From a bacterium (GTDB lineage: Bacteria; Armatimonadota; Abditibacteriia; Abditibacteriales; Abditibacteriaceae), in assembly GCA_004172935.1 (NCBI GenBank), contig SDZD01000030.1, positions 1 to 64,000 on the forward strand: 64,000 nt of DNA, in the 5' to 3' direction. Every line of letters begins with the position of its first letter. Position 1 is the first letter of the stretch. The translations under genes and the position numbers were made by a program. Shown here in pieces: positions 42,862 through 51,725 of the stretch. The notes beneath the pieces were generated by a model that saw only the letters and a list, made by a program, of their open reading frames with translations, was not told the origin of the DNA and ran no database searches.

Positions 42862-44130
42862 ATGTCGCTGGTCTCTTCCCATTCAATCCGCTGGATTGTC
42901 GCACAAATCGGGGCGCGCGAACATTATGCTGTCGCTCGCTCGCTCCATAGTCGCGGGCATCTGGAGCGGCTGTACACCGATTTCTGGTGTGGCCCCGCAC
43001 TGAAGTCGTTGCGCTATGCTCCTCAGCCGCTTAAATCTCTCGCCGGACGCCAACATCCTTCGATACCTTCCAAGAAAGTGGTCGCATTTTCTGCTTCTAC
43101 TCTGAGCCATGAATTGAGCGGTTTTCTGGGACGGCGCTTTAGTCAACATCCGGTGGGGCGAACGAGCAGTGACGCAACGTACTCCGAGTACATTCGCACA
43201 GGAGTCGATTTTTCGCAGCGCTTACTGGGGCACCTGAAAAAACAGAATCTCGTTTCTGGCGAACATGCGTTTTTCGGTTACAACACGGGCTGTCTGGAAA
43301 CGCTCGGATGGCTGCGCGAACAGGGCATATTCTCCGTTGTTGACCAAATTGATCCGGGGTCTGTCGAAGAGGATTTGGTGCTTATGGAGCGCGAGAAATG
43401 GCCGGGCTGGGAAGCTCAAACGGGACGCATCCCCGCTGCTTACCACGAGCGAATGCGTGCCGAATGGGAGTTGGCTTCGCGTGTTCTGGTCAATTCTCCG
43501 TGGGCGGCGCAGGCTTTGGCACAGCAAGGCGTGCCGGAGGAAAAACTTCTTGTGGTGCCATTGGCCTTTGAGCCAACTGTGCAGGAGGCGGAGAGGTTAA
43601 AAGCGCTCAATGAATCGGAGCCTCTTCTGGTTTTATGGTTGGGGACAGTTAATCTGCGTAAGGGGATTGCCTACTTGGTGGAGGCGGCTCGATTATTGGA
43701 ACGTACTTCGATTCAGTTTCTCGTGGCGGGGCCGCTGGAAATCTCCGAATCTGTTGTGGCGGCAGCCCCCGTCAACATGAATTTCATGGGGAGAGTTGAC
43801 CGCGCCGATGCAGCCAAACTTTATAAAAAGGCCGATGTCTTCGTGCTTCCTACCATATCAGATGGTTTCGCCATCACCCAATTGGAGGCGATGGCGAATG
43901 GGTTGCCCGTCATAACGACTCCGCGTTGTGGAGAAGTCGTCACGAGTGGAATTAATGGGTTCGTCGTTCCGCCGGGGGATGGGGCCGCGTTAGCCGAGGC
44001 AATATTGGCACTCGACGAAGACCGAATGAAATTACAGGCGATGTCACACGCGGCGAAATTGCGAAGCGCCGACTTTTCTCTCAACCACTACGCCGATTTG
44101 CTCGAAGAAGCAGTTCCCGTGAATAGTTGA
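42862..44130 (+). CDS. Glycosyltransferase family 4 protein
   Basis: A 422-residue protein started at ATG 42862, five bases after the GT2 stop. It has IVAQIGAREHYAVARSLHSR near the start, VDQIDPGSVEEDL in the middle, LWLGTVNLRKGIAYLVEAA and PTISDGFAITQLEAMANGLP. It is probably a sugar transferase for the same surface glycan. A strong terminator follows. Confidence 0.91.
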   Translation: MSLVSSHSIRWIVAQIGAREHYAVARSLHSRGHLERLYTDFWCGPALKSLRYAPQPLKSLAGRQHPSIPSKKVVAFSASTLSHELSGFLGRRFSQHPVGRTSSDATYSEYIRTGVDFSQRLLGHLKKQNLVSGEHAFFGYNTGCLETLGWLREQGIFSVVDQIDPGSVEEDLVLMEREKWPGWEAQTGRIPAAYHERMRAEWELASRVLVNSPWAAQALAQQGVPEEKLLVVPLAFEPTVQEAERLKALNESEPLLVLWLGTVNLRKGIAYLVEAARLLERTSIQFLVAGPLEISESVVAAAPVNMNFMGRVDRADAAKLYKKADVFVLPTISDGFAITQLEAMANGLPVITTPRCGEVVTSGINGFVVPPGDGAALAEAILALDEDRMKLQAMSHAAKLRSADFSLNHYADLLEEAVPVNS

Positions 44131-44170
44131 GCCGCGTGTTGTGTAAGAAAAATAGAGAGTTGGCATTAAA

Positions 44171-44215
44171 CAGAAAGGGGCGTCTGGAATGTTCCAGACG
44201 CCCCTTTCTGTTTGT
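44171..44215. terminator. Long perfect hairpin between convergent genes
   Basis: A 19-bp perfect stem (44171-44189 with 44192-44210) with a two-base TG apex, followed by TTTG on the plus strand. It lies between the GT4 gene and the convergent GT-TPR gene and probably ends both. Confidence 0.9.
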
Positions 44216-44231
44216 GTTACGTTCCTCTCTC

Positions 44232-46757
44232 CTAGCGCGCGGCAACGACACGTTGTGCGTCTGCTTTTTCGGAAGGCGGTAATGTCAACGTCAACGCCTT
44301 TTGTAATGAGCCATAGCCATCCTGTTTTTGCCCCAACGCCAACTGTGCTTTGCCCAGATGATAGAGCGTCAGACCATTGTTTGGCATCATGCTTACGGCT
44401 TGAGTGAGGAGGGCGACAGCTTCTTGATGGCGTCCTGAGAGCGTGCATGTCCAGCCTAATGTATCGATGACTTCGGCATTTCCAGGACTCAATTGTACTG
44501 CTCTGCGTCCCATTTCCAGCGCCCGATTCAGGTTTTTCCCCTGTTGTGCATAGAGGTAGGCGAGGTTATTCACTGCTGTGAGCTGTTCGGGATAATCGGC
44601 CAGCACTTTTTCATACGCTGTGATGGCCTCCAATCCTCGTCCTTTGGCCAAAAGTGCATCGCCCCTTCCCAATTGTGCCGATAATGAGCGAGGTGCCAGT
44701 GCCAGTGCAGAGGAGAAATCGCTCAGCGCTGTATCGAATTGCCCCAGTTTGAGCGCACTTTCACCGCGTGCCAGAAACGCTTGCGGCCAGTTCGGGTTTA
44801 AACGCGATGCTTGAACGAAGGCCTGGCGAGCTGGAGCTATACGATTAGCCTCAAGTAACGCATAGCCTAAAGCCAGTTGTGCTTCCGCATCTTTGGGCTT
44901 TCGTTTGACTGTGCTTTGGGCTTCTGCGATAGTTGGATTCTTGAGGAATATTTGATCGCCTTGCTGCGATATGAGGCTCTGGACATAACCCTTCAGTTCG
45001 GTTTTGCCATTGTAAATTTGCTTCCACACATCGGGGGTCACACTTCCGGGCGCCACCACGCCGCGTGATAAAAACACTGACGAAATGGCTTGTGACTGGT
45101 TGAGTTCACTCAATTGTTTTACTTCGGCGGGTACCAGTAATGAGGGGCGATTCGAGTACCATGCGATTTCTTCGGGTATGTCGGAGATGACCGCACGTTT
45201 GGCTGGTAGTGCTTCGCCCATCTTCTTTAAGGCGGCTGCGCGTGTCGCGGCACCACTGTTGCCTGATGCAAGCGAAGAAACAATGGGGGCCAGAGGAAAG
45301 ATGAGCAAGAATAGCAACACCGCAATGGCTAAGACACGTGCGCGGTTAAAGGCGGCTGCGCCCGAAAGGCTCCACCATATACGCCCATCCGCAGAGCGTG
45401 GATTGAGTCCTTGTTCACTCCATAGCGTGAATAACTCTACTAGTGCCGAGGCTCCGATAAATGTCAGTAGGGGGACGAAAGGAGCGATATATGTTGTGTC
45501 GCGTCGGCCTAACACACTCAGAATAACGATGAAGACAAAGAGCGATGTGAAAAGCCCCGCTTTTACACGGCAACGTTCCACTTGCAAAAAGCGCGAGCGA
45601 AGTCCCAATGCAACCAGCACGAACGGCATCAAATAGGGATTAGGGACTTCTGGCAATGAGTGGAAATAGTCCTGTAGTCCACGCAGAGTCTTACGAAGCA
45701 CTTCGCCAAAACCTGGTCCAAAAGAAACCAGAGAACCGCTTCTACCTTGATCGAAGTCGCTCAGAAGCGATTGACCCGGAAATGCTTTGGTTTGCATCGC
45801 GAGTTCAAACCATTGCAGGGTGTAAAACGGGTTGCCAGTGAGGCGAAAGTTACGGATCAACCACGGCAGAGATGCCAACGCGAAGCCAAGAGCGAAACTA
45901 CGTATCGTGTCGCGATTCCAGCCTTCCAACTGATCTGCTACCCAGAACCATGCCAGCACCGTTGCTGGAAGGATGAGCATGTAGTTGGAGAGGAAGCACA
46001 AGCCCAGCACAATTCCCGCCCAAAAGAAGCGGCGCGCAGCCAGAGATTGGGAACTACGCTGTTTGGCCTTTTTCTTCTTTTTAGCTGGTTTATCGGATGT
46101 CGCAGTCGCAGTAGCAGGTGTTTCCACGCGGGGTAAACGCGGGGTGAGAATCAGTAGTAAGAGGAGGAGAAGGGCGGTACTAAGCGTGGCAGGAGTGCCC
46201 GAAGTTGCCAGACCCAACACCGATGACGACAGGGTGTAAATGGCGGCGGTTGTAGAGGCGACAGCCAGATTTCCCCCCGACAAACGTGTTGCGAGTGAGA
46301 ACAAAAGTGAGACGCTCACCACGAAAAACAGCAGTGATAAAATGGTCATCACTGAGTCGCCGGGCGAAGTTGCCACGAATGCCACCGATGCCAACAAGGG
46401 GAATAGAGGTTCGTGAAGTAGGTCTGGAAAAAATCCTTTATTCGCGCTCAGAGGAGCCGCGAAAGGATAGATTACCGAGGTGGTGAAGCCTTTTCCCTGT
46501 GCGATGTTACGTGCTACTTGAGCGTAGTCCATCGCTTCCGTTGAAAGCGGTTGGCGATAGAGACGAAACAACATCACCGCAACCAAAAGGGTAACCAGCG
46601 TACACAGGAAGAGAGCCAATCCATTGCGGTAGCGATTTAGGGCACCTGAAGGAGAAAACCGGGAACGTAGTGCTGCTAAACCACGAGGAGTGGGGACGCT
46701 CGGATTAGGAGTCGTGGTGGGAGAGGATGAAGGTGAAGGTGTTGGTGATTGCGCCAT
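44232..46757 (-). CDS. Membrane glycosyltransferase (GT39/ArnT-like) fused to TPR repeats
   Basis: An 841-residue protein. After a Pro/Thr/Ser-rich tail (1-25), a membrane part with about ten helices (about 45-500) carries an acidic loop near its start (TEAMDYAQVARNIAQGKGF), as in lipid-linked sugar transferases of the GT-C class. The last 230 residues hold at least five TPR repeats (for example AQLALGYALLEANRIAPARQ and ALGRGDALLAKG-type text). The acceptor is probably a periplasmic protein or lipid. It follows the exosortase gene on the same strand. Confidence 0.82.
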   Translation of the reverse strand: MAQSPTPSPSSSPTTTPNPSVPTPRGLAALRSRFSPSGALNRYRNGLALFLCTLVTLLVAVMLFRLYRQPLSTEAMDYAQVARNIAQGKGFTTSVIYPFAAPLSANKGFFPDLLHEPLFPLLASVAFVATSPGDSVMTILSLLFFVVSVSLLFSLATRLSGGNLAVASTTAAIYTLSSSVLGLATSGTPATLSTALLLLLLLILTPRLPRVETPATATATSDKPAKKKKKAKQRSSQSLAARRFFWAGIVLGLCFLSNYMLILPATVLAWFWVADQLEGWNRDTIRSFALGFALASLPWLIRNFRLTGNPFYTLQWFELAMQTKAFPGQSLLSDFDQGRSGSLVSFGPGFGEVLRKTLRGLQDYFHSLPEVPNPYLMPFVLVALGLRSRFLQVERCRVKAGLFTSLFVFIVILSVLGRRDTTYIAPFVPLLTFIGASALVELFTLWSEQGLNPRSADGRIWWSLSGAAAFNRARVLAIAVLLFLLIFPLAPIVSSLASGNSGAATRAAALKKMGEALPAKRAVISDIPEEIAWYSNRPSLLVPAEVKQLSELNQSQAISSVFLSRGVVAPGSVTPDVWKQIYNGKTELKGYVQSLISQQGDQIFLKNPTIAEAQSTVKRKPKDAEAQLALGYALLEANRIAPARQAFVQASRLNPNWPQAFLARGESALKLGQFDTALSDFSSALALAPRSLSAQLGRGDALLAKGRGLEAITAYEKVLADYPEQLTAVNNLAYLYAQQGKNLNRALEMGRRAVQLSPGNAEVIDTLGWTCTLSGRHQEAVALLTQAVSMMPNNGLTLYHLGKAQLALGQKQDGYGSLQKALTLTLPPSEKADAQRVVAAR

Positions 46758-46922
46758 CGTTAATTAATTCAATTTTTAGAAGAGGTTTTTGGAGTTAATT
46801 GGCACTTTAATATGGAAGAGGATTAATGTGGCAATAAAGTAAGAATTTCCGACATTTTGGGGATAGAGGAGTATGCTGTGGGTGATTCTAACTTCAATTC
46901 AAGTGTGAGCTACTTTAGGCAA

Positions 46923-46983
46923 CCATATATCGGGCACGACGGCACGGAATTAAGGCGTGCTGGCCCGATATATGGCATTTTTT
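46923..46983. terminator. Hairpin between exosortase and GT-TPR genes
   Basis: CCATATATCGGGC (46923-46935) pairs perfectly with GCCCGATATATGG (46963-46975), with an inner GCACG/CGTGC pairing. The T run (CATTTTTT) is on the plus-strand side, yet the flanking genes are both on the minus strand. It may end exosortase transcription, but it is oriented like a terminator of a plus-strand transcript. Confidence 0.65.
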
Positions 46984-46991
46984 ATTAATTA

Positions 46992-48722
46992 TCAGCGTTT
47001 AGCGGATTGAGCCTGTGCGAGTTGGCCACGAACACTATCGGCTACATCGAGCATGAGTGCGGAAAGTTCTGGCTTGAAATCGCCGTTGGGTTTGAGTGCC
47101 CCCGGCCCAAAAGCGAACTGAACTTCGAGGCTACCTGTGCGCTTACGTGTTACACGTCCCAGCGCCTCCTGAGTGAGCATTGATACCCAACCACTCGCCT
47201 GGCTTTGTGTATCGCCGAAGAAATACGCCAAATGCGTGCGGCTTCTTTTGCGCTCGCCAGTAACTGTTGTCATCGCGATGCTTTGCTTGCTGTTAGAAGC
47301 GATGCGAGTGTCGCGCTCGTTAATTGTCCAGCCCCCAGCGCGCAGACAAATTTCGGGAGCATGAAAGCCACGGGAATCGCTGCTGTAGATGACGATCACA
47401 TCCACTTGAGAGCCGAGAGGAAGTGATGTTCCGTTTTTAGAATTGCTGCTCAGGGTATAGCGCTTTTGTACGGCAGCATCGGGACGCAGCATTTCAAAGA
47501 CTGCAGGTTCAACTTCCACTGATTTTCCTGCCCATGGCCCCGACTTGGCCGGTAACTTCAATTGGGCAACTACACGACGATCTGGGCCACCATTTTGTGG
47601 CACAATCGCCGAGGCTCCCAAAAGTTGGGTTGCGACCAGAAGCACTGCCATCGTTAACAGCACTTTGAATGAGGGCGAACTCAATGCGCGCAATGAGGGG
47701 GCAGCTGGAGAGGGAGGAGCAACCTGCGGGGTGGGAGTTGCTGTCGATTGGGGAGAATCCTCGTCTGTTTCGTCATCATCCGTTTCCCCTCGTTGCTGTA
47801 AAAAGCTGCCGAATAGCAACAGCAACACCAGAGATAGCACCATAGTCACGACGTTGGAGAAGCCGTGCAAAAATCCTTCGGCGGCTTCTTTTCCGTAGTA
47901 AATGCCTATCATGATAATGATGATGATGCGAATGACGTTCGTCACAATCGCTACCAACACGCTCGAAGAGGCCAACAATATGCGCGACCAAATCGATAGG
48001 CCCTTGAGCATGTAAGCCACAACTAACCCGACTGTGAGTAGGGCAGTGACCGTTTTTAGGCCACTGCAAGGCACATCAACCACAAAGTTATATTGGGGCG
48101 TGAAGATGTTCACGCCGTCGCTTTCGACGGAAAGGCCCATCACACCTAGCAACAAGCTGGCACAGCCCGCCGCCAATTTTTGCAACGGTACGCTAAAGGT
48201 TTGGACGACGACGCGCGAAATAGGGACGCCTGCGGCAAACAGCAAGATTGGGAAGCGAAGTAGGCATTCAAATTTTCCGCCGCCACAAATGCGTGCAATG
48301 CCCAGCAATACGAGGGGAATAGAAAACGCCCTGACGAAGTTAATGTCGACCAGAAAGCCAAAAAACGCGACTCCCAGGCCCAACAACAGAATAGCGAATC
48401 CCCAGAATGTTTTGCTATTGGGGTTCCAGGCTTGCCGTAGGGCGTCGCGCAACTGCCATATGAGATAGGCGGAGATGAGTGGTAGGAGTGGACCGTGGGA
48501 ATAATATTCATCTCCACTCCACGAGATACCCAACTGCACTAATGTCGACCAGTAAAGCCAGAGAAAAGCACCTGCAAGAGCAAGCAAACCCACAAGCCAG
48601 GAACGGGATGACAGCCCCCCATCGGAATTGATGCCAGCTGTTTGCTGCTTTAATTCCGATGGGGCAACCGTAGAAACACTAAATGAGGGATTCAGGCTTG
48701 TCGCTTTTTCTCTGGAGTCCAT
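46992..48722 (-). CDS. Exosortase fused to EpsI-type domain
   Basis: A 576-residue protein. About eight membrane helices (about 43-315) carry the exosortase triad: Cys219 in VPCSGLKT, Arg265 in TNVIRI and His286 in LHGFSNV. After an acidic linker, residues about 355-570 form an EpsI-type domain containing HAPEICLRAGGW. Exosortases cut and transfer PEP-CTERM proteins to the envelope. Its start overlaps the GT4 gene end by 44 bases, so the two are translated as a unit. A PEP-CTERM protein is encoded 1.4 kb upstream. Confidence 0.93.
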   Translation of the reverse strand: MDSREKATSLNPSFSVSTVAPSELKQQTAGINSDGGLSSRSWLVGLLALAGAFLWLYWSTLVQLGISWSGDEYYSHGPLLPLISAYLIWQLRDALRQAWNPNSKTFWGFAILLLGLGVAFFGFLVDINFVRAFSIPLVLLGIARICGGGKFECLLRFPILLFAAGVPISRVVVQTFSVPLQKLAAGCASLLLGVMGLSVESDGVNIFTPQYNFVVDVPCSGLKTVTALLTVGLVVAYMLKGLSIWSRILLASSSVLVAIVTNVIRIIIIIMIGIYYGKEAAEGFLHGFSNVVTMVLSLVLLLLFGSFLQQRGETDDDETDEDSPQSTATPTPQVAPPSPAAPSLRALSSPSFKVLLTMAVLLVATQLLGASAIVPQNGGPDRRVVAQLKLPAKSGPWAGKSVEVEPAVFEMLRPDAAVQKRYTLSSNSKNGTSLPLGSQVDVIVIYSSDSRGFHAPEICLRAGGWTINERDTRIASNSKQSIAMTTVTGERKRSRTHLAYFFGDTQSQASGWVSMLTQEALGRVTRKRTGSLEVQFAFGPGALKPNGDFKPELSALMLDVADSVRGQLAQAQSAKR

Positions 48723-49974
48723 AATGCATTCTCAAAATTGGGCGCGAAGCACGCAAGCCCAAAGGCACGGATTGAATTACGTTGTAGAAATGGTGACAAA
48801 CGTGGTCGATTGAATACTTCTTCTCGCAAACTTCGCGAGCATTATGTCCCATCGCTTCAACTTTGTCAGGATTGTCGCGCAAATTAACGAGTGTCTCGGC
48901 CAACAGGTTGCCATCTCGTTCGCTTCGCACGCCGCATCCACTTTCATCAATGACACGTGATACCTCTGAGAGAGGATCAACCAAAGCTACAACGGGTCGT
49001 CCCGACGCGAGAATGTTATAGAACTTGCTTGGAACACCCAGACCTTCGGACCCAGGCTCCAAGGCCACGAGAGAAACGTCTGCTGAGGCCAGCATGTCGG
49101 AAAAATCTTCTTCCGGCACGAAGGGAAACAGGCGTGCGTTGGTGATCCCTTCCGTTTTAATTCGGTCGACGATGTAGCTGCGCTTGGCCCCATCTCCAAC
49201 AAAAGCAAAGGTGATGTCAGGATGAGTTTCTTGCAGCACTTTTGCCGAATCAAGAATAGAATCGAAGTCCTGATAGAAACCGAAGTTTCCGGCCCAGAGA
49301 ACGACGAAGCCATTTAACCCATTCACCTTGCGAAAATTGCTGTTCTTGGGCGAAGGCACGACTTTTTTGGTGTCGGCTCCCACGGCAATGACGCGCGTTT
49401 TTTCGGTGGGCAGGTCGTACTTTTTGTGGAGGTAATCTGCCATGCAGCGCCCCAGAACGACCGTTCGGCTTGCCCCGTGAAGCCAGCCTTTTTGCAACTT
49501 ACGGAACACTCGTGCCGGTTTAGATTGAGGCTCTAAAACGTCAAGTGCAACAGCAATATCAGGATAGAGATCGTAAACAATATAGACGTATGGTGTGCCC
49601 GTCAGTTGTTTGAATGCCTTGGCTGCCATCGGCATAGAGGGTGGGGCTGTCGAAACCAGAACCAGATCATAGCCTCCTCGACGCAACATCTTCTTAAATA
49701 CTAAAAAAGTGAATTGGAAATTAGTGATTAAGCGTTTCTTAATTGAAGATGGATGCGCTTTGGGAACGTTGACTCGATGGATATTGACGCCGTCCCAATT
49801 TTCAACAGACGCGAGCTTTTCCTGCTCACCACGATACACATTGCAACTGGTGATGACTTCGATCTCTAAATCTTGATACGTATCTTTTAACTGACGAACC
49901 AAACTTGAAAGTACGGTTCCTGTACCTCCGGCATTATCTGGATAAAAGTATTCACTAATTAGACAAACTTTCAT
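48679..49974 (-). CDS. Glycosyltransferase family 4 protein (WbuB-like)
   Basis: A 431-residue GT-B enzyme. It has MKVCLISEYFYPDNAGGTGT, YVYIVYDLYPDIAVAL, VVLWAGNFGFYQDFDSILD and EPGSEGLGVPSKFYNILASG, the donor-site variant found in WbuB/WcaI relatives. Its 3' end overlaps the exosortase gene, so glycan synthesis and protein sorting are likely co-regulated here. Confidence 0.91.
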   Translation of the reverse strand: MKVCLISEYFYPDNAGGTGTVLSSLVRQLKDTYQDLEIEVITSCNVYRGEQEKLASVENWDGVNIHRVNVPKAHPSSIKKRLITNFQFTFLVFKKMLRRGGYDLVLVSTAPPSMPMAAKAFKQLTGTPYVYIVYDLYPDIAVALDVLEPQSKPARVFRKLQKGWLHGASRTVVLGRCMADYLHKKYDLPTEKTRVIAVGADTKKVVPSPKNSNFRKVNGLNGFVVLWAGNFGFYQDFDSILDSAKVLQETHPDITFAFVGDGAKRSYIVDRIKTEGITNARLFPFVPEEDFSDMLASADVSLVALEPGSEGLGVPSKFYNILASGRPVVALVDPLSEVSRVIDESGCGVRSERDGNLLAETLVNLRDNPDKVEAMGHNAREVCEKKYSIDHVCHHFYNVIQSVPLGLRASRPILRMHYGLQRKSDKPESLI

Positions 49975-50074
49975 GTACTTGTTGCCCTTAACAAGATTTC
50001 TGCCTTCGGCAGTTAGAACTTGAATAGTAGGTAGAGGAGTAGATAGTTATGGATAATGTCAGACTAATCCACTA

Positions 50075-50120
50075 AAAAGAAGAGCATTAACCAGACTCTT
50101 TAAAATCTGGTTAATGCTCT
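50075..50120 (-). terminator. Terminator of the PEP-CTERM gene
   Basis: A 15-bp perfect stem (50081-50095 with 50106-50120), followed on the minus strand by TCTTTTTAG. It lies 25 bases after the PEP-CTERM gene stop. Confidence 0.9.
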
Positions 50121-50145
50121 CGTGAACTTTATCCTTTTTAAAGAA

Positions 50146-50967
50146 TTAGAAAGCCATATTCATCGGTGCGCCTGCGCCCTTTTTACGACGCAAACCAACG
50201 ATGGCCAAAGCACCCATCGCCAACGCAACGAGCATACCTGTCGACAGTTCGGGAACTGGAGCGATTTGGCCGTTGAGTTGAACATCATCAATATGAATAC
50301 CGCCAGTAGAGCCAGTTACAGGAGTGATACCGTTGCCGGTGTTGTCATACATGTAAAGTTGGAACGTGACTGGATAAGTGAATACGCCTGTGCCTGGAGC
50401 TGTTAGGCCCGACAGGTTGATGGTATGCAGAGTGGTCGGGAATGTATTGCCAACGCGTGGAGCGGTGGTGCTGTTTTGTTCAATGACCGAGCCGTAATCG
50501 ATAAACCCGCCGCCGGGTGCTGCATTGACACGCAAGAAGAAGCCGCCCACGTTGCTGGCGGATGCGGAAGCACCAACGTCAGTTGTAAACGACAGGCTGG
50601 AGAATTTAAGACCCTGGCCTGTAGCATGTGGTGTCAGGGTAAACGAGTTGTAGGTACCCTTCGCGATTGCATCCGCTTTATTGACTGATGTCAAATTGCC
50701 GAATGTAATGTAGCGGCTGCGCCCTGTGCCTGTATTTGTCTGTGCGCTAAATGCCTGCGAACTCATATTCGAACCTGGCACAGTGCTGGGTAAGAAGCGA
50801 GTGACGGAATACTGGGAGCTTATAGGCGCCGAGTTGATCGAGGTGCTGCCGTTGAAGTTATAACTCGCCAACAGCGCGGCATTGGCTGGCTTGATAGCCA
50901 CTAGCTGGCTTGAGACGGCAAGCGCGCCCCCCAGCATCAATGTCCCAAAAGATTTGTTCAATTTCAT
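50146..50967 (-). CDS. PEP-CTERM-type exosortase substrate protein
   Basis: A 273-residue protein. It has a signal peptide (1-30, ANA-AL) and a Ser/Thr/Asn/Gly-rich middle that starts LLASYNFNGSTS, a lectin-like or jelly-roll beginning. The C-terminal sorting signal is PVPE (237-240), a short membrane helix (about 243-258) and RRKK (260-263), with a ten-residue tail. The PEP motif is PEL here. It is probably cut by the exosortase encoded nearby. The surface function is unknown. Confidence 0.88.
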   Translation of the reverse strand: MKLNKSFGTLMLGGALAVSSQLVAIKPANAALLASYNFNGSTSINSAPISSQYSVTRFLPSTVPGSNMSSQAFSAQTNTGTGRSRYITFGNLTSVNKADAIAKGTYNSFTLTPHATGQGLKFSSLSFTTDVGASASASNVGGFFLRVNAAPGGGFIDYGSVIEQNSTTAPRVGNTFPTTLHTINLSGLTAPGTGVFTYPVTFQLYMYDNTGNGITPVTGSTGGIHIDDVQLNGQIAPVPELSTGMLVALAMGALAIVGLRRKKGAGAPMNMAF

Positions 50968-51725
50968 AGTTTCCTGCCCGTCCAGAGAGTGGAAATTATT
51001 CGTCCGAAAATAATTCCGTCATGCATTATAACCAAGCGGCCCAAAAAGTTTGTTACCACTGCACGTCAAATGTAAAAAAATTATCACAGAGACTTCAATT
51101 TCACTTATTGATTTACTTAATCAATAATGTCCTCCTAAATCCGCTTGCCTACCTTTAGGAGTTGAAGTTCCTCTCAGGTATATGTAACGGCAATAGAGGG
51201 AGCAATAGAAAGATAATTGCCTTTTATTGGCGATACTGAGCTTTGTTGCCTAGTTTGACCTATTGAAAGGCGGAAAAATCCCTCAAGTTCCCTCAATGCA
51301 GTAACCATTCGACCCCGGAATAAGCGAAAAGTGGTGATTCAACACAAATACTGTGTGTTAATAACGCACCTGCGTAGCGGAAAAGTGCTGTTTTGCTTTG
51401 CTTATATAAGCGAGTAGGGGGAGCAAATGTAGACTTCGTTACTAGAAAAAGGATTAATTATGGCCAGGAGAGAGCTGGCTCAATGCCAAAAGGTGATTAA
51501 CCTTTAAATTCGAGTTGGCAAGCATTCTGCGCACTCGATTCAATACTTATATAATACACAGCTATTTGCTGTTGGCGTGCAATGGTTTTTCCTGTCACGG
51601 TCGAGTGATTTTTCAGAATCTTATGGGCGACTGCAACGCGCTTCCATGGCCATTACGGAAAATACACGACGATAACCCAATAAATTCAGAAAAACTAACG
51701 CTTACATAATAAGTCACAGGTATGT
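50968..51725. other. Long intergenic region upstream of the PEP-CTERM gene
   Basis: There is no credible gene in 758 bases. Near the PEP-CTERM gene lies an imperfect inverted repeat of AATTATT (about 50995-51020). A perfect 9-bp-arm palindrome with ATTGATT arms is at 51105-51127. The remainder is AT-rich with stop codons in all frames apart from a TTG-started 64-codon frame at 51515 with no support. Confidence 0.5.
51105..51127. promoter_or_regulatory. ATTGATT/AATCAAT palindrome, copy 3
   Basis: TTATTGATT (51105-51113) and AATCAATAA (51119-51127) are perfect arms around TACTT. They lie about 140 bases upstream of the PEP-CTERM gene. The core matches the clusters at 327-447 and 15139-15246. 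Confidence 0.4.

Noticed and set aside
51515-51530. Sigma-54-like promoter TTGGCAAGCATTCTGC
   Set aside because: GG and GC have the right spacing, but the flanking bases deviate and there is no plus-strand gene downstream; rlmN is convergent.
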